Assembly: GCA_023457935.1 (NCBI GenBank)
Contig: JAEXBA010000034.1
Span: 1 to 33,469 of the forward strand
DNA from: Bacteroidota bacterium
Lineage (GTDB): Bacteria; Bacteroidota; Bacteroidia; Flavobacteriales; Weeksellaceae
Length of the DNA stretch: 33,469 bases
Direction: 5' to 3'
Part shown: piece after piece, positions 7,382 to 13,847 of the stretch
Numbering within the stretch: position 1 is the stretch's first letter
How the letters are laid out: each line of letters begins with the position of its first letter
Notes under the pieces: model-generated
What the model saw: only the letters and a program-made list of their open reading frames with translations
What the model was told of the DNA's origin: nothing
The model's database searches: none
Program-made: the position numbers and the translations under genes

Positions 7382-7897
7382 ATGGATCTAAAAGCGCTTT
7401 TCGCTGATAAAACAACCAAACCCAAAGAAAAAACGGAAACGCTGAGCAATGCCGTTCTTAACGGTGAAGTTGAAATAAGTGAACTGCTTGATTTCGCTTC
7501 TTCTCAGAAAGATCCAGTTAAAGCAAGCTGCATTGAAGCTTTGGAATTTACGACACAAACCAGGCCGAATCTTCCTGATACAAAAGCTTTCGAATTCGTA
7601 ACAGAAAATCTTTCCGCAAAAGCGCCCAGAATTAAATGGGAATCGGCTAAAGTAATCGGAAACACCGCAAAATTTTTTCCTGAAAAACTAAATCCAGCCA
7701 TTGAAAAACTCATTGAAAACGCTTCGCATGAAGGAACTGTTGTCCGCTGGAGCGCGGCTTTTGCTTTGGGTGAAATTCTGAATATCGCAGATCACAAAAT
7801 AAAACTTCTACCGGTTGTAAAGGAACTGATGGAAAAGGAAGAGAAAAACAGCATTCAGAAAATATATCAGAAAGCCATCAAAATAGCAGAACAGTAA
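7382..7897 (+). CDS. HEAT-repeat-like protein
   Basis: This 171-residue, all-helical cytoplasmic protein has no signal peptide. Paired helices with HEAT-like spacing are visible, for example DPVKASCIEALEF, RIKWESAKVIGNTA and VVRWSAAFALGEIL, with a conserved Trp-Ser-Ala pattern repeated about 38 residues apart. HEAT-repeat proteins are scaffolds, so a partner-binding role is likely and no enzymatic motif is present. I chose ATG 7382 over the upstream in-frame TTG because the latter overlaps the -7 box. The stop codon directly abuts the ATG of the metallophosphoesterase gene, so the two are translationally coupled. Confidence 0.8.
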   Translation: MDLKALFADKTTKPKEKTETLSNAVLNGEVEISELLDFASSQKDPVKASCIEALEFTTQTRPNLPDTKAFEFVTENLSAKAPRIKWESAKVIGNTAKFFPEKLNPAIEKLIENASHEGTVVRWSAAFALGEILNIADHKIKLLPVVKELMEKEEKNSIQKIYQKAIKIAEQ

Positions 7898-8392
7898 ATG
7901 ACCAGAATTCTTCTACTTTCCGATTCCCATTCCTATATTGATGACCGTATTTTAGAGTACGCCAAAAATGCCGATGAAATCTGGCACTGCGGTGATTTCG
8001 GAAGCATGGAAGTAATTGAAGAACTCGAAAAAATTAAACCGCTGAATGGAGTTTACGGCAATATCGACAATGCCAAAATTCGGTCGGAATTTCCTGAAGT
8101 TAACCGTTTTCTCTGTGAACAAGTGGAAGTTCTGATGATTCACATCGGCGGTTATCCCGGAAAATATACGCCGCTCGCAAAAAAAGAAATTGCCGAGAAG
8201 GAACCGAAACTTTTTATTTCAGGACATTCACACATTCTGAAAGCCATGTTTGACGATAAAAACCAACTCCTGCATCTGAATCCTGGCGCCTGCGGAAAAA
8301 GCGGATGGCATAAGATGCGAACGATGATGCGCTTTACCGTTGACGGAGAAGAAATAAAAGATCTTGAAATTATTGAATTGGGCCCGCGATGA
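7898..8392 (+). CDS. YfcE/MJ0936-type metallophosphoesterase
   Basis: This 164-residue calcineurin-like phosphoesterase has all metal-binding blocks in order: LSDSH (residues 7-11), HCGD (about 31-34), GNID (about 54-57), IHIGG (about 82-86) and SGHSH (about 109-113). Small members of this family are cytoplasmic phosphodiesterases active on model substrates, with physiological substrates mostly unknown. There is no gap to the upstream HEAT gene, and the ATGA overlap with the downstream Smr gene makes a tightly coupled three-gene operon. Confidence 0.93.
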   Translation: MTRILLLSDSHSYIDDRILEYAKNADEIWHCGDFGSMEVIEELEKIKPLNGVYGNIDNAKIRSEFPEVNRFLCEQVEVLMIHIGGYPGKYTPLAKKEIAEKEPKLFISGHSHILKAMFDDKNQLLHLNPGACGKSGWHKMRTMMRFTVDGEEIKDLEIIELGPR

Positions 8393-8883
8393 AAATAGGT
8401 GATAAGGTTTCTGTACTGGATGAAGATTTAAGCGGAACGGTGACTTCCGTTCATGGTAACAGAATTGTTTTCCGCGATGAACATGGTTTTACACACCAGT
8501 ATTCGGTTGAAAAACTCGTTGTTCAGAACCACAGTCTGTACGAAAATGTAGAAATAAAAACGAAAAAAGAAGCGGCAAAACCGGTTTCAAAAAAACACGG
8601 TTCCAACCTTCAGATTCTGGATCTGCATTTTGAAAAACTCGTGAAAAATCCGGGCGATTATGATTCTTTTGAACGTCTGTTTATTCAGAAAGAAAAATTG
8701 CTCGAAAAACTGGAATACTGCCGAAAAAACAACCTGAAAAAACTTGAAATCATCCACGGAATTGGCGACGGAACGCTTCAGAGAATGGTTTACGATGTTC
8801 TTGAAAGCCAAACCGGAATCGATTTTCACAACAAAGAAATACTGCACCACCAAAGCAGCGCAGTATCCGTATATTTCAAATAA
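8389..8883 (+). CDS. Smr-domain protein
   Basis: The 164-residue protein has an N-terminal small beta-barrel-like segment (residues 1-45, MKIGDKVSVLDEDLSG onward), a Lys-rich linker (about 57-72), and a C-terminal Smr domain (about 75-164). The Smr domain carries the LDLHFEKL motif and the HGIGDGTLQ motif. Smr domains, named from MutS2, nick branched DNA or cleave RNA, so a nuclease role in repair or RNA handling is plausible. The start overlaps the metallophosphoesterase stop by 4 bp. The gene ends 2 bp from a convergent gene with no terminator between. Confidence 0.9.
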   Translation: MKIGDKVSVLDEDLSGTVTSVHGNRIVFRDEHGFTHQYSVEKLVVQNHSLYENVEIKTKKEAAKPVSKKHGSNLQILDLHFEKLVKNPGDYDSFERLFIQKEKLLEKLEYCRKNNLKKLEIIHGIGDGTLQRMVYDVLESQTGIDFHNKEILHHQSSAVSVYFK

Positions 8884-8885
8884 AG

Positions 8886-9200
8886 CTATTTTCTGTTCTT
8901 CACGTAAGCAAATTCTTTCGCGTAGAATTTTCCGTTGCGGATTTCTCCCGAAACCATTGCTTTTTTCATCACCATACAGTAACCGTCGTGCGCGTGTGCT
9001 TCACCGAATTTTTTCTCATCTACACCTTCAACATTGTACACTTTTCCGTTCAGTTTCACCGCCATTGCACAGCCTTTATCACTTTTTTTGTCAAACTTAC
9101 ACATAACACAGCCCGCATCAACAACCTGATTTTTTATTTTCTTCTGTCCGAAAACCGGAACAGCCATCAAAAACATGAAAAGGAACAGCAGATTTTTCAT
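8886..9200 (-). CDS. Small secreted Cys/His-rich protein, DUF6370-like
   Basis: I take the start at ATG 9200 (104 residues) because it opens a clear signal peptide, MKNLLFLFMFLMAVPVFGQ; a longer frame to 9275 would put 25 charged residues before it. The mature protein has DAGCVMCKF, a further Cys in KGC, then HAHDGYC: four Cys and two His in a short domain, suggesting metal binding or redox activity in the periplasm. I recall this pattern from the DUF6370 family in Chryseobacterium, function unknown. The upstream minus-strand TATCTTTA at 9216-9223 is a probable -7 box. Confidence 0.8.
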   Translation of the reverse strand: MKNLLFLFMFLMAVPVFGQKKIKNQVVDAGCVMCKFDKKSDKGCAMAVKLNGKVYNVEGVDEKKFGEAHAHDGYCMVMKKAMVSGEIRNGKFYAKEFAYVKNRK

Positions 9201-9215
9201 TCTGAATATTTTTGA

Positions 9216-9223
9216 TAAAGATA
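9216..9223 (-). promoter_or_regulatory. -7 box of DUF6370-like gene
   Basis: The minus strand reads TATCTTTA (one mismatch to TAnnTTTG), and TTTG lies 16 bp upstream (complement of 9240-9243). The expected leader is about 11 nt. Confidence 0.4.
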
Positions 9224-9287
9224 CACTTTTGAGCGTTTGCAAATAAAGCTTCCCTGTCAGCCGCGCAGAAGCCAAAAAAATATTTAA

Positions 9288-9295
9288 TAAATTTG
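9288..9295 (+). promoter_or_regulatory. -7 box of DUF3822-rsmD operon
   Basis: TAAATTTG is a perfect match. The expected transcription start is about 9299-9300, only 5-6 nt before the ATG at 9305. A TTG at 9293 inside the box is in frame with the gene but is rejected as the start for that reason. Confidence 0.55.
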
Positions 9296-9304
9296 CCGCA
9301 TTCT

Positions 9305-10018
9305 ATGAAACTACAACTACTTTTCACCAAGGACGGACTTCAGTATCAGCTTTTGAAAAACAGATCGGTGCAGGAGGAAAATTCTTTTTTTCTGAATGAA
9401 GAATCTGCCACGCATTCCATCTCTAAAAAGCTTGATGAAATCCTTTCGAAAGATTCGGTAAAAGAAATTGCGGTAACTTCCGCAATCAATCATTTTGCTT
9501 TGGCGCCGGACGGTTTTTCGAGCCACGATCACGGTTACGACCTCATCGCACTGAATTCTCAGATTAACCGCGATGAAGAAGAACTGATGCTTTCGGTGAA
9601 CAAAAAATCGGGCGTACAGTTTTATTATACGCTTCCGAAAGAATTCTACAGAAAAATAAAGGAGAAAACCGTTCCTTCAAACTTTAATTTCTCTGGCGAA
9701 AAGTTCTTGAATTCCATCAGTCTGAAAGGCGGAAAAGAAATTCACATCAATCTGTATCATAACCAATGTGAATTTGTGGCGCTGCAGAATAAAAAAGTAG
9801 TTTTATACAACAATCTTGACGTTAATTCGGAAGTGGATTTTCTTTATTTCATTATGTTTACGCTGAGTAAAATAGGTTTCGGCCTGAATGAAACCCGTTT
9901 TTTCGTTTATGGCGAAACCACTGAAAATGAAACCTTTATATCGGAACTCCGAAAGTTCGTGAAGCATCTTAAAATTCTGTTCGACAATATTCCGAACAAA
10001 AATTTCATCTTAAGCTAA
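9305..10018 (+). CDS. DUF3822 family protein
   Basis: This 237-residue cytoplasmic protein matches DUF3822 as I know it from Bacteroidota, where it is commonly found directly upstream of rsmD, as here (6-bp gap). Landmarks are an N-terminal strand-rich half (FTKDGLQYQLLKN), HFALAPDGF and a C-terminal VYGETTENETFISEL segment. The alternating short strands and helices could be an actin/ASKHA-like fold, but that is inference and I see no intact nucleotide-binding motif. The start is ATG 9305, just after the -7 box. The function is unknown; its neighbour suggests a link to ribosome assembly. Confidence 0.82.
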   Translation: MKLQLLFTKDGLQYQLLKNRSVQEENSFFLNEESATHSISKKLDEILSKDSVKEIAVTSAINHFALAPDGFSSHDHGYDLIALNSQINRDEEELMLSVNKKSGVQFYYTLPKEFYRKIKEKTVPSNFNFSGEKFLNSISLKGGKEIHINLYHNQCEFVALQNKKVVLYNNLDVNSEVDFLYFIMFTLSKIGFGLNETRFFVYGETTENETFISELRKFVKHLKILFDNIPNKNFILS

Positions 10019-10024
10019 AAAAAC

Positions 10025-10615
10025 ATGTACAGAATAATCTCCGGAAAATGGAAAGCCAAAAAAATCAGCGCACCGAAAAATTTTGATGTCCGCCCGACGA
10101 CTGATTTTGCAAAAGAAGCCCTTTTCAGCATTCTTGAAAACCGTTACGATCTGGAATTCTGTTCTGTTCTGGATCTTTTTGCAGGAATCGGTTCCATTTC
10201 GCTGGAATTTGCCTCACGCGAATGTCCGGATGTAACCGCGGTTGAAATGAACCCGAAACATACCGGTTTTATTAATTCCATTGCGGCGGAACTGGACATG
10301 TCGATTCAGATTAATGTTCAGCGCGCCGACGTTTACGACTGGCTGAAGAAGCAGCGTAACAAAAAACAGTTTGACATTATTGTGGCCGATGCGCCGTTTA
10401 ATGAAACCGAACTGAAAAAATATGAAGAACTGATTTCCCTGGTTCTGAACAACAAATACCTGAAGCCGAACGGACTTTTCGTTCTGGAACATCAAAGCCG
10501 CCTGAAACTGGAACATCCGGCACTGGAAATGACGAGAAAGTACGGAAACATCAGTTTTTCCTTCTTCGGAACTTCTGAAACCAGCGAAGAAGAAACCGCT
10601 ACTGATTCAGAATAG
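10025..10615 (+). CDS. rsmD: 16S rRNA (guanine966-N2)-methyltransferase RsmD
   Basis: The 196-residue SAM-dependent methyltransferase begins with the RsmD hallmark RIISGKWKAKKI, then RPTTDFAKEALFSIL. SAM-binding motif I is VLDLFAGIGSISLE (about residues 48-61), with an acidic VEMNP after strand 2. The catalytic block is ADAPF (Asp122-Ala-Pro-Phe125): the family normally has DPPF or DPPY, so the second position is Ala here. An acidic tail (ETSEEETATDSE) ends the protein. It would methylate G966 of 16S rRNA in the small subunit. It is co-transcribed with DUF3822 and stops at a terminator at 10624-10650. Confidence 0.93.
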   Translation: MYRIISGKWKAKKISAPKNFDVRPTTDFAKEALFSILENRYDLEFCSVLDLFAGIGSISLEFASRECPDVTAVEMNPKHTGFINSIAAELDMSIQINVQRADVYDWLKKQRNKKQFDIIVADAPFNETELKKYEELISLVLNNKYLKPNGLFVLEHQSRLKLEHPALEMTRKYGNISFSFFGTSETSEEETATDSE

Positions 10616-10623
10616 CAAACAAA

Positions 10624-10650
10624 AAAATCCGAAAGCAATTTTCGGATTTT
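10624..10650. terminator. Bidirectional terminator after rsmD
   Basis: An 11-bp stem (10624-10634 with 10640-10650) with a 5-nt loop has an A-run on the left and T-rich sequence on the right, between convergent rsmD and the membrane protein gene. Confidence 0.82.
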
Positions 10651-10672
10651 CTGTTTTTATGAAATGACAGTT

Positions 10673-11242
10673 CTAGAAGAATTTTCCCCGCTGTCTCATA
10701 TGAGGATTGTGCATGTGTTTCTGCATTGACGGCATTTTCAGCTGTTCCTTCATCATTTTGATCTGCTCCGTCATCATTCCGGCAGAATCAAGTTTTTTGG
10801 CTTCTTCCAGTAACTTCTGTCCTTCCGCTCTTCTTCCCGCAGAAATTGCTGAAGCAGCAAGATTTAAAGTGGCCATCGCGCGGTCCTGTTTCATATTTAA
10901 GCCATATTCAAGCGCTTTTTTCATGTACGGTTCCACTTTTTTCGGACTGTCCTGAGCGAATGTCAAACCGGTTAAATAATGATAGTAACCATATTGTGAA
11001 CGGTGAAGCTGCGACTCAAAATTCGTGATTTTTGCCAGCCAGTTTGCCGCTTTAGGCATATTTTGCTTTCTTAAAAACCAGAACGCCAGTAAAATATATT
11101 CGTTTTTAAAGAACAGAAGAATCGGAAAAGCAGCCAGGAGAAATACGACGATTCCCCAGCCGAGTTCTCTCGTGAAAAACATCATGTAAATTCCCAGTCC
11201 GATTAATATTGCTGCAAGTACCATTTTTATGTATTTGTTCAT
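10673..11242 (-). CDS. Membrane-anchored TPR-like protein
   Basis: The 189-residue protein has two N-terminal membrane segments (about residues 7-24 and 29-48, separated by TRELGWG). A cytoplasmic helical region at about 60-160 follows, with TPR-like pairs (YYHYLTGLTFAQ, PYMKKALEYGLN, ATLNLAASAISAGRRAEGQKLLEEAKKL, the last given by landmarks only). The tail is rich in Met, His and Arg (KMPSMQKHMHNPHMRQRG). I know of no characterised homologue; it looks like a small membrane scaffold. A perfect -7 box lies 19 bp upstream of the start, and the zone where a -33 element should lie is occupied by a heptamer array. Confidence 0.75.
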   Translation of the reverse strand: MNKYIKMVLAAILIGLGIYMMFFTRELGWGIVVFLLAAFPILLFFKNEYILLAFWFLRKQNMPKAANWLAKITNFESQLHRSQYGYYHYLTGLTFAQDSPKKVEPYMKKALEYGLNMKQDRAMATLNLAASAISAGRRAEGQKLLEEAKKLDSAGMMTEQIKMMKEQLKMPSMQKHMHNPHMRQRGKFF

Positions 11243-11260
11243 CTCTAAATTTTAGTGGTG

Positions 11261-11268
11261 CAAAGATA
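11261..11268 (-). promoter_or_regulatory. -7 box of TPR-like membrane protein gene
   Basis: The minus strand reads TATCTTTG, a perfect match; the leader is about 15 nt. Directly upstream is the 7-bp-period array at 11270-11311. Confidence 0.55.
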
Positions 11269-11269
11269 A

Positions 11270-11311
11270 CTATTAGATATTAGATTTCGGATGCCAGAGT
11301 TCAGACTTTAG
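11270..11311. repeat. Degenerate heptamer array (type ATnnnAG), six units
   Basis: Six consecutive 7-nt units occur without gaps; examples are ATATTAG (11277-11283) and ACTTTAG (11305-11311), with consensus roughly A-T/C-n-T-n-A/G-G. The last unit overlaps the folA stop codon (11308-11310), and the first abuts the -7 box of the next gene. It fills the whole spacer between the two genes' functional sites. Confidence 0.6.
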
Positions 11312-11802
11312 ATGTCCGTTTTCCGAAGGTATGTCTGAAAACAGAAATCATAGCTGTTTTTGTCATCTCTTTCGTGGCAGATTTCATCCGTTTTCTGCCA
11401 GTTTTTGGCATTAATTTCCGGGAAGAATGTGTCTGCCTTTAATTCTGCGTCAACAACCGTTACTTCAAGTTTATCAGCAAGATCAATCGTCTGTTGATAA
11501 ATATTTCCGCCACCGATAATGAAAATATCTTCGTCAATTTTTTTAGCAAATTTAAGCGCTTCCTTAATGCTTCCGACAATCAGAATGCCTTCTTCAAACC
11601 AGTCTGTTTTTCTGCTGATGACAATATTGGTGCGGTTTGGAAGCGGTTTTCCGATACTTTCATATGTTTTTCTTCCCATGATCACAGGATGACCGGAAGT
11701 TATTTCCTTAAAATGTTTCAAATCTTTCGGAAGATGCCAAAGAAGCTGGTTATCAGCACCAATTTCACGGTTTCTTCCCATCGCCACCACAATTGTTGTC
11801 AT
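11308..11802 (-). CDS. folA: Dihydrofolate reductase
   Basis: This enzyme reduces dihydrofolate to tetrahydrofolate with NADPH in the cytoplasm. It has 164 residues, normal for bacterial DHFR. Motifs are LLWHLPKDLKHF with catalytic Asp27, MGRKTYESIGKPLPNR (about residues 42-57, NADPH loop) and IIGGGNIYQQ with the Gly pair near residue 97. It diverges from lemA across closely spaced -7 boxes. No terminator is visible at its 3' end; a heptamer array starts at its stop codon and the downstream gene has its own -7 box, so some readthrough is possible. Confidence 0.97.
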   Translation of the reverse strand: MTTIVVAMGRNREIGADNQLLWHLPKDLKHFKEITSGHPVIMGRKTYESIGKPLPNRTNIVISRKTDWFEEGILIVGSIKEALKFAKKIDEDIFIIGGGNIYQQTIDLADKLEVTVVDAELKADTFFPEINAKNWQKTDEICHERDDKNSYDFCFQTYLRKTDI

Positions 11803-11818
11803 TAAATTGAAATTTTCA

Positions 11819-11826
11819 CAAAATTA
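11819..11826 (-). promoter_or_regulatory. -7 box of folA (divergent pair)
   Basis: The minus strand reads TAATTTTG, a perfect match; the leader is about 13 nt. It lies back to back with the lemA box at 11839-11846, with 12 bp between. Confidence 0.55.
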
Positions 11827-11838
11827 GCACATAATTTG

Positions 11839-11846
11839 TATATTTG
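11839..11846 (+). promoter_or_regulatory. -7 box of lemA operon (divergent pair)
   Basis: TATATTTG is a perfect match; the expected start near 11850 gives a leader of about 33 nt. Confidence 0.55.
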
Positions 11847-11883
11847 GTAGGCGAACTTTTTAAAACATTAAATTAAATAAACT

Positions 11884-12492
11884 ATGAGAAACAAAGGTTG
11901 TATGAGCGCCGGCACTATCGGAATTGCTCTTCTCGTAATCGGTGCTATCCTATTTTTCTGGGGGAAAAACGGTTACAACAATTTTGTAGGAAAAGAACAG
12001 AACGTCAACACCAAATGGTCTAACGTAGAAACCGTTTATCAGAAGCGTGCAAACCTGATTCCTAACCTTGAAAGAACGGTAAAATCCTATTCCAAATTCG
12101 AGCAGGAAACTTTAACCGGTGTTATTGAAGCGCGTTCAAAAGCGACTTCCGTAAACATTGACCCAACAAACATGACCGAAGCTGACATGGCTAAATTCCA
12201 GGCAGCACAGGGCGAATTAAGCGGTGCCCTTAGCAGATTAATGGCCGTTGTGGAAAACTACCCGAATCTGAAAGCTGATCAGCAGTACATCAATTTCCAG
12301 AGAGAATATACCGCGATTGAGAACAGCATCCGTGCAGAAACCGTAAACTTCAACGAAGCAGCACAGGATTATAACACAACAATCAAGACTTTCCCGAATA
12401 ACATTTTGGCCAACTTCACCAACTTTAAGGAAAAACCATACTTTAAAGCGGCTGCAGGAGCTGAAAAAGCACCGGACGTCTTCAGTAACTAA
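11884..12492 (+). CDS. lemA: LemA family protein
   Basis: The 202-residue protein has one N-terminal membrane segment (about residues 9-27, GTIGIALLVIGAILFFWG). It is followed by the LemA coiled-coil domain with the characteristic VNTKWSNVETVYQKRANLIPNL and RLMAVVENYPNLKA motifs, and the late block FNEAAQDYN. LemA proteins are membrane-anchored helical bundles of unclear role, very often encoded with TPM-domain proteins, as here: the first TPM gene starts 2 nt after the LemA stop. It probably forms an envelope complex with the two downstream products. Confidence 0.94.
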   Translation: MRNKGCMSAGTIGIALLVIGAILFFWGKNGYNNFVGKEQNVNTKWSNVETVYQKRANLIPNLERTVKSYSKFEQETLTGVIEARSKATSVNIDPTNMTEADMAKFQAAQGELSGALSRLMAVVENYPNLKADQQYINFQREYTAIENSIRAETVNFNEAAQDYNTTIKTFPNNILANFTNFKEKPYFKAAAGAEKAPDVFSN

Positions 12493-12493
12493 T

Positions 12494-12922
12494 ATGAGTA
12501 ACTTCCTCACTGAAAAACAAATGGCTTCCCTTGTGGAAGCCATTCAAACAGCAGAAGACCATTCTACCGGCGAAATCCGCATTCATGTGGATTCCAATAC
12601 CGATCATCATAATGCCGAAATGGCTTTTGATGTATTCAAATCGCTGTGTATGGATAAAACTGCTGAGCGCAACGCTGTGCTTTTTCATGTAAATTTGGAG
12701 CAGCGTTATCTTACAATTATCGGTGATGAAGGCATTCATAAAAAAGTTCATCAGCAGTTCTGGGACCGTATGCACGATTATGTAACATCAGAATTTTCAA
12801 AAGGAAGGTTTTACGAAGGTCTGAAAAGTGCCGTACTGGAAACCGGAATCGAACTCAAAAAATATTTCCCGATAGAGGGAGAAAATCCAAACGAACTACC
12901 GAATGAGATTAGCTTCTCTTAA
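12494..12922 (+). CDS. TPM-domain protein without signal peptide
   Basis: The 142-residue protein consists of little more than one TPM domain (TLP18.3/Psb32/MOLO-1 fold): STGEIRIHVDSN, RNAVLFHVNLEQRYLTIIGDEGI and FYEGLKSAVLETGIEL are the usual blocks. Unlike the next gene it has no signal peptide or membrane segment, so it should face the cytoplasm. The domain has been linked to phosphatase activity in plants and to envelope or photosystem maintenance, but its role in bacteria is open. Its 3' end overlaps the next gene by 20 bp. Confidence 0.9.
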   Translation: MSNFLTEKQMASLVEAIQTAEDHSTGEIRIHVDSNTDHHNAEMAFDVFKSLCMDKTAERNAVLFHVNLEQRYLTIIGDEGIHKKVHQQFWDRMHDYVTSEFSKGRFYEGLKSAVLETGIELKKYFPIEGENPNELPNEISFS

Positions 12923-13730
12923 GAATATCCTTTCCTTTTTTCTGCTGATTGCAGGAATCCTGGTTTCTGCACAGTTTAAAGTACCCGAAAAACCGGCAGT
13001 GCTTTATCCGGTGTACGATGAAACCAATACCCTGAATCAGACGGAAAAAGAGATGCTGAATCAAAAACTCATCAAATTCCGTGATTCCACTTCCGTTCAG
13101 ATTGAAGTAGTAATCATCCCGACAACCAACGGTGAAGACGTTAACTTCGCAGCATGGCAAATCGGCGAAAAGTGGGGACTCCGCAACAAGGAATCAAAAA
13201 ACGGTGTTGTTTTCCTGATTGCTAAAGACGACAGAACGATGTCGATTCAGCAGGGCCGTGATGCAGAACAGTACCTTACCGCTTCAGTTGCCGGACAGAT
13301 TCTGGATTATCTTGTAACGCCATATTTCAAGAACGGACAGTATTATGACGGCATCAACCGCGGAACTTCCGGAATTATGGATGCCCTGAACGGCAAATTC
13401 AAACCTATCGTGCAAACCGGCAATGATGATGGTGAAGGCATGAGTCTTTTCCAGATTCTGCTGATTGCCTTTTTTATTTTCATCATTCTGAGTTTTCTCT
13501 TCCGCAACAATAACCGCGGCGGCGGAAATTACGACGACGATGACGACGACGTTATTATTTCCAGACGCGGACGCAGAAATTATCCGGGCGGCTTTTTCCC
13601 ATTCCCAGGCTCTTTTGGCGGAGGTGGTTTTGGCGGTGGCGGATTCGGCGGCGGTGGCGGCGGTTTTGGAGGATTCGGCGGCGGCGGTGGCGGCGGATTC
13701 GGCGGCGGCGGAGCGTCCGGAAGCTGGTAA
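12903..13730 (+). CDS. Membrane TPM-domain protein (YgcG-like) with Gly-rich tail
   Basis: The 275-residue protein has a signal peptide (residues 1-23, ending LVSAQ) and a TPM domain at about 32-160 (VYDETNTLNQTEKEML, VVIIPTTNGEDV, GVVFLIAKDDRTMSIQQG). One membrane segment at about 181-199 (LFQILLIAFFIFIILSFLF) is followed by an acidic patch of Asp, an Arg-rich patch and about 45 residues of Gly with Phe, ending GASGSW. The layout places the TPM domain in the periplasm and the Gly-rich tail in the cytoplasm. Gly-rich tails after a membrane segment are common in YgcG relatives. It is the last gene of the lemA-TPM-TPM operon. Confidence 0.92.
   Translation: MRLASLKNILSFFLLIAGILVSAQFKVPEKPAVLYPVYDETNTLNQTEKEMLNQKLIKFRDSTSVQIEVVIIPTTNGEDVNFAAWQIGEKWGLRNKESKNGVVFLIAKDDRTMSIQQGRDAEQYLTASVAGQILDYLVTPYFKNGQYYDGINRGTSGIMDALNGKFKPIVQTGNDDGEGMSLFQILLIAFFIFIILSFLFRNNNRGGGNYDDDDDDVIISRRGRRNYPGGFFPFPGSFGGGGFGGGGFGGGGGGFGGFGGGGGGGFGGGGASGSW
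13613..13724 (+). repeat. Gly-codon simple-sequence tract
   Basis: The 3' end of the TPM gene is a GGC/GGN-rich tract with frequent GGCGGCGG blocks, encoding Gly runs broken by Phe. It is locally far richer in G+C than its neighbours and prone to length change in units of 3 nt, which would keep the frame. Confidence 0.75.
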
Positions 13731-13758
13731 TAAAATATAATTTCATACAAAAGATAAG

Positions 13759-13789
13759 AATCAGCCATGCTTTATGGCTGATTTTTTTT
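13759..13789 (+). terminator. Terminator of lemA-TPM operon
   Basis: A 10-bp stem (13759-13768 with 13774-13783) with loop GCTTT is followed by a run of T to 13789: a textbook rho-independent terminator on +. Confidence 0.9.
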
Positions 13790-13821
13790 CTTCATGACTT
13801 TCAGAAACAAAATCAAATCGC

Positions 13822-13829
13822 TATTTTTG
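13822..13829 (+). promoter_or_regulatory. -7 box of kefF-kefC operon
   Basis: TATTTTTG is a perfect match; TTTC at 13799-13802 is a three-of-four -33 candidate with a 19-bp spacer. The leader to the TTG start is about 14 nt. Confidence 0.55.
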
Positions 13830-13847
13830 AGGAAATCCCCCTAAAAA

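Noticed and set aside
9293..9304. TTG 9293 as start of the DUF3822 gene.
   Set aside because: It lies within the -7 box 9288-9295; ATG 9305 gives the family-like N-terminus.
11270..11311. Reading the heptamer arrays as a CRISPR array or phage attachment repeats.
   Set aside because: Units are 7 nt, degenerate and without spacers; no cas, integrase or tRNA gene is near any of them.
13555..13768. Pro-rich and Arg-rich open frames opposite the Gly-rich tail of the TPM gene.
   Set aside because: Low-complexity shadows of the GGN repeat; they cross the terminator stem and have no start context.
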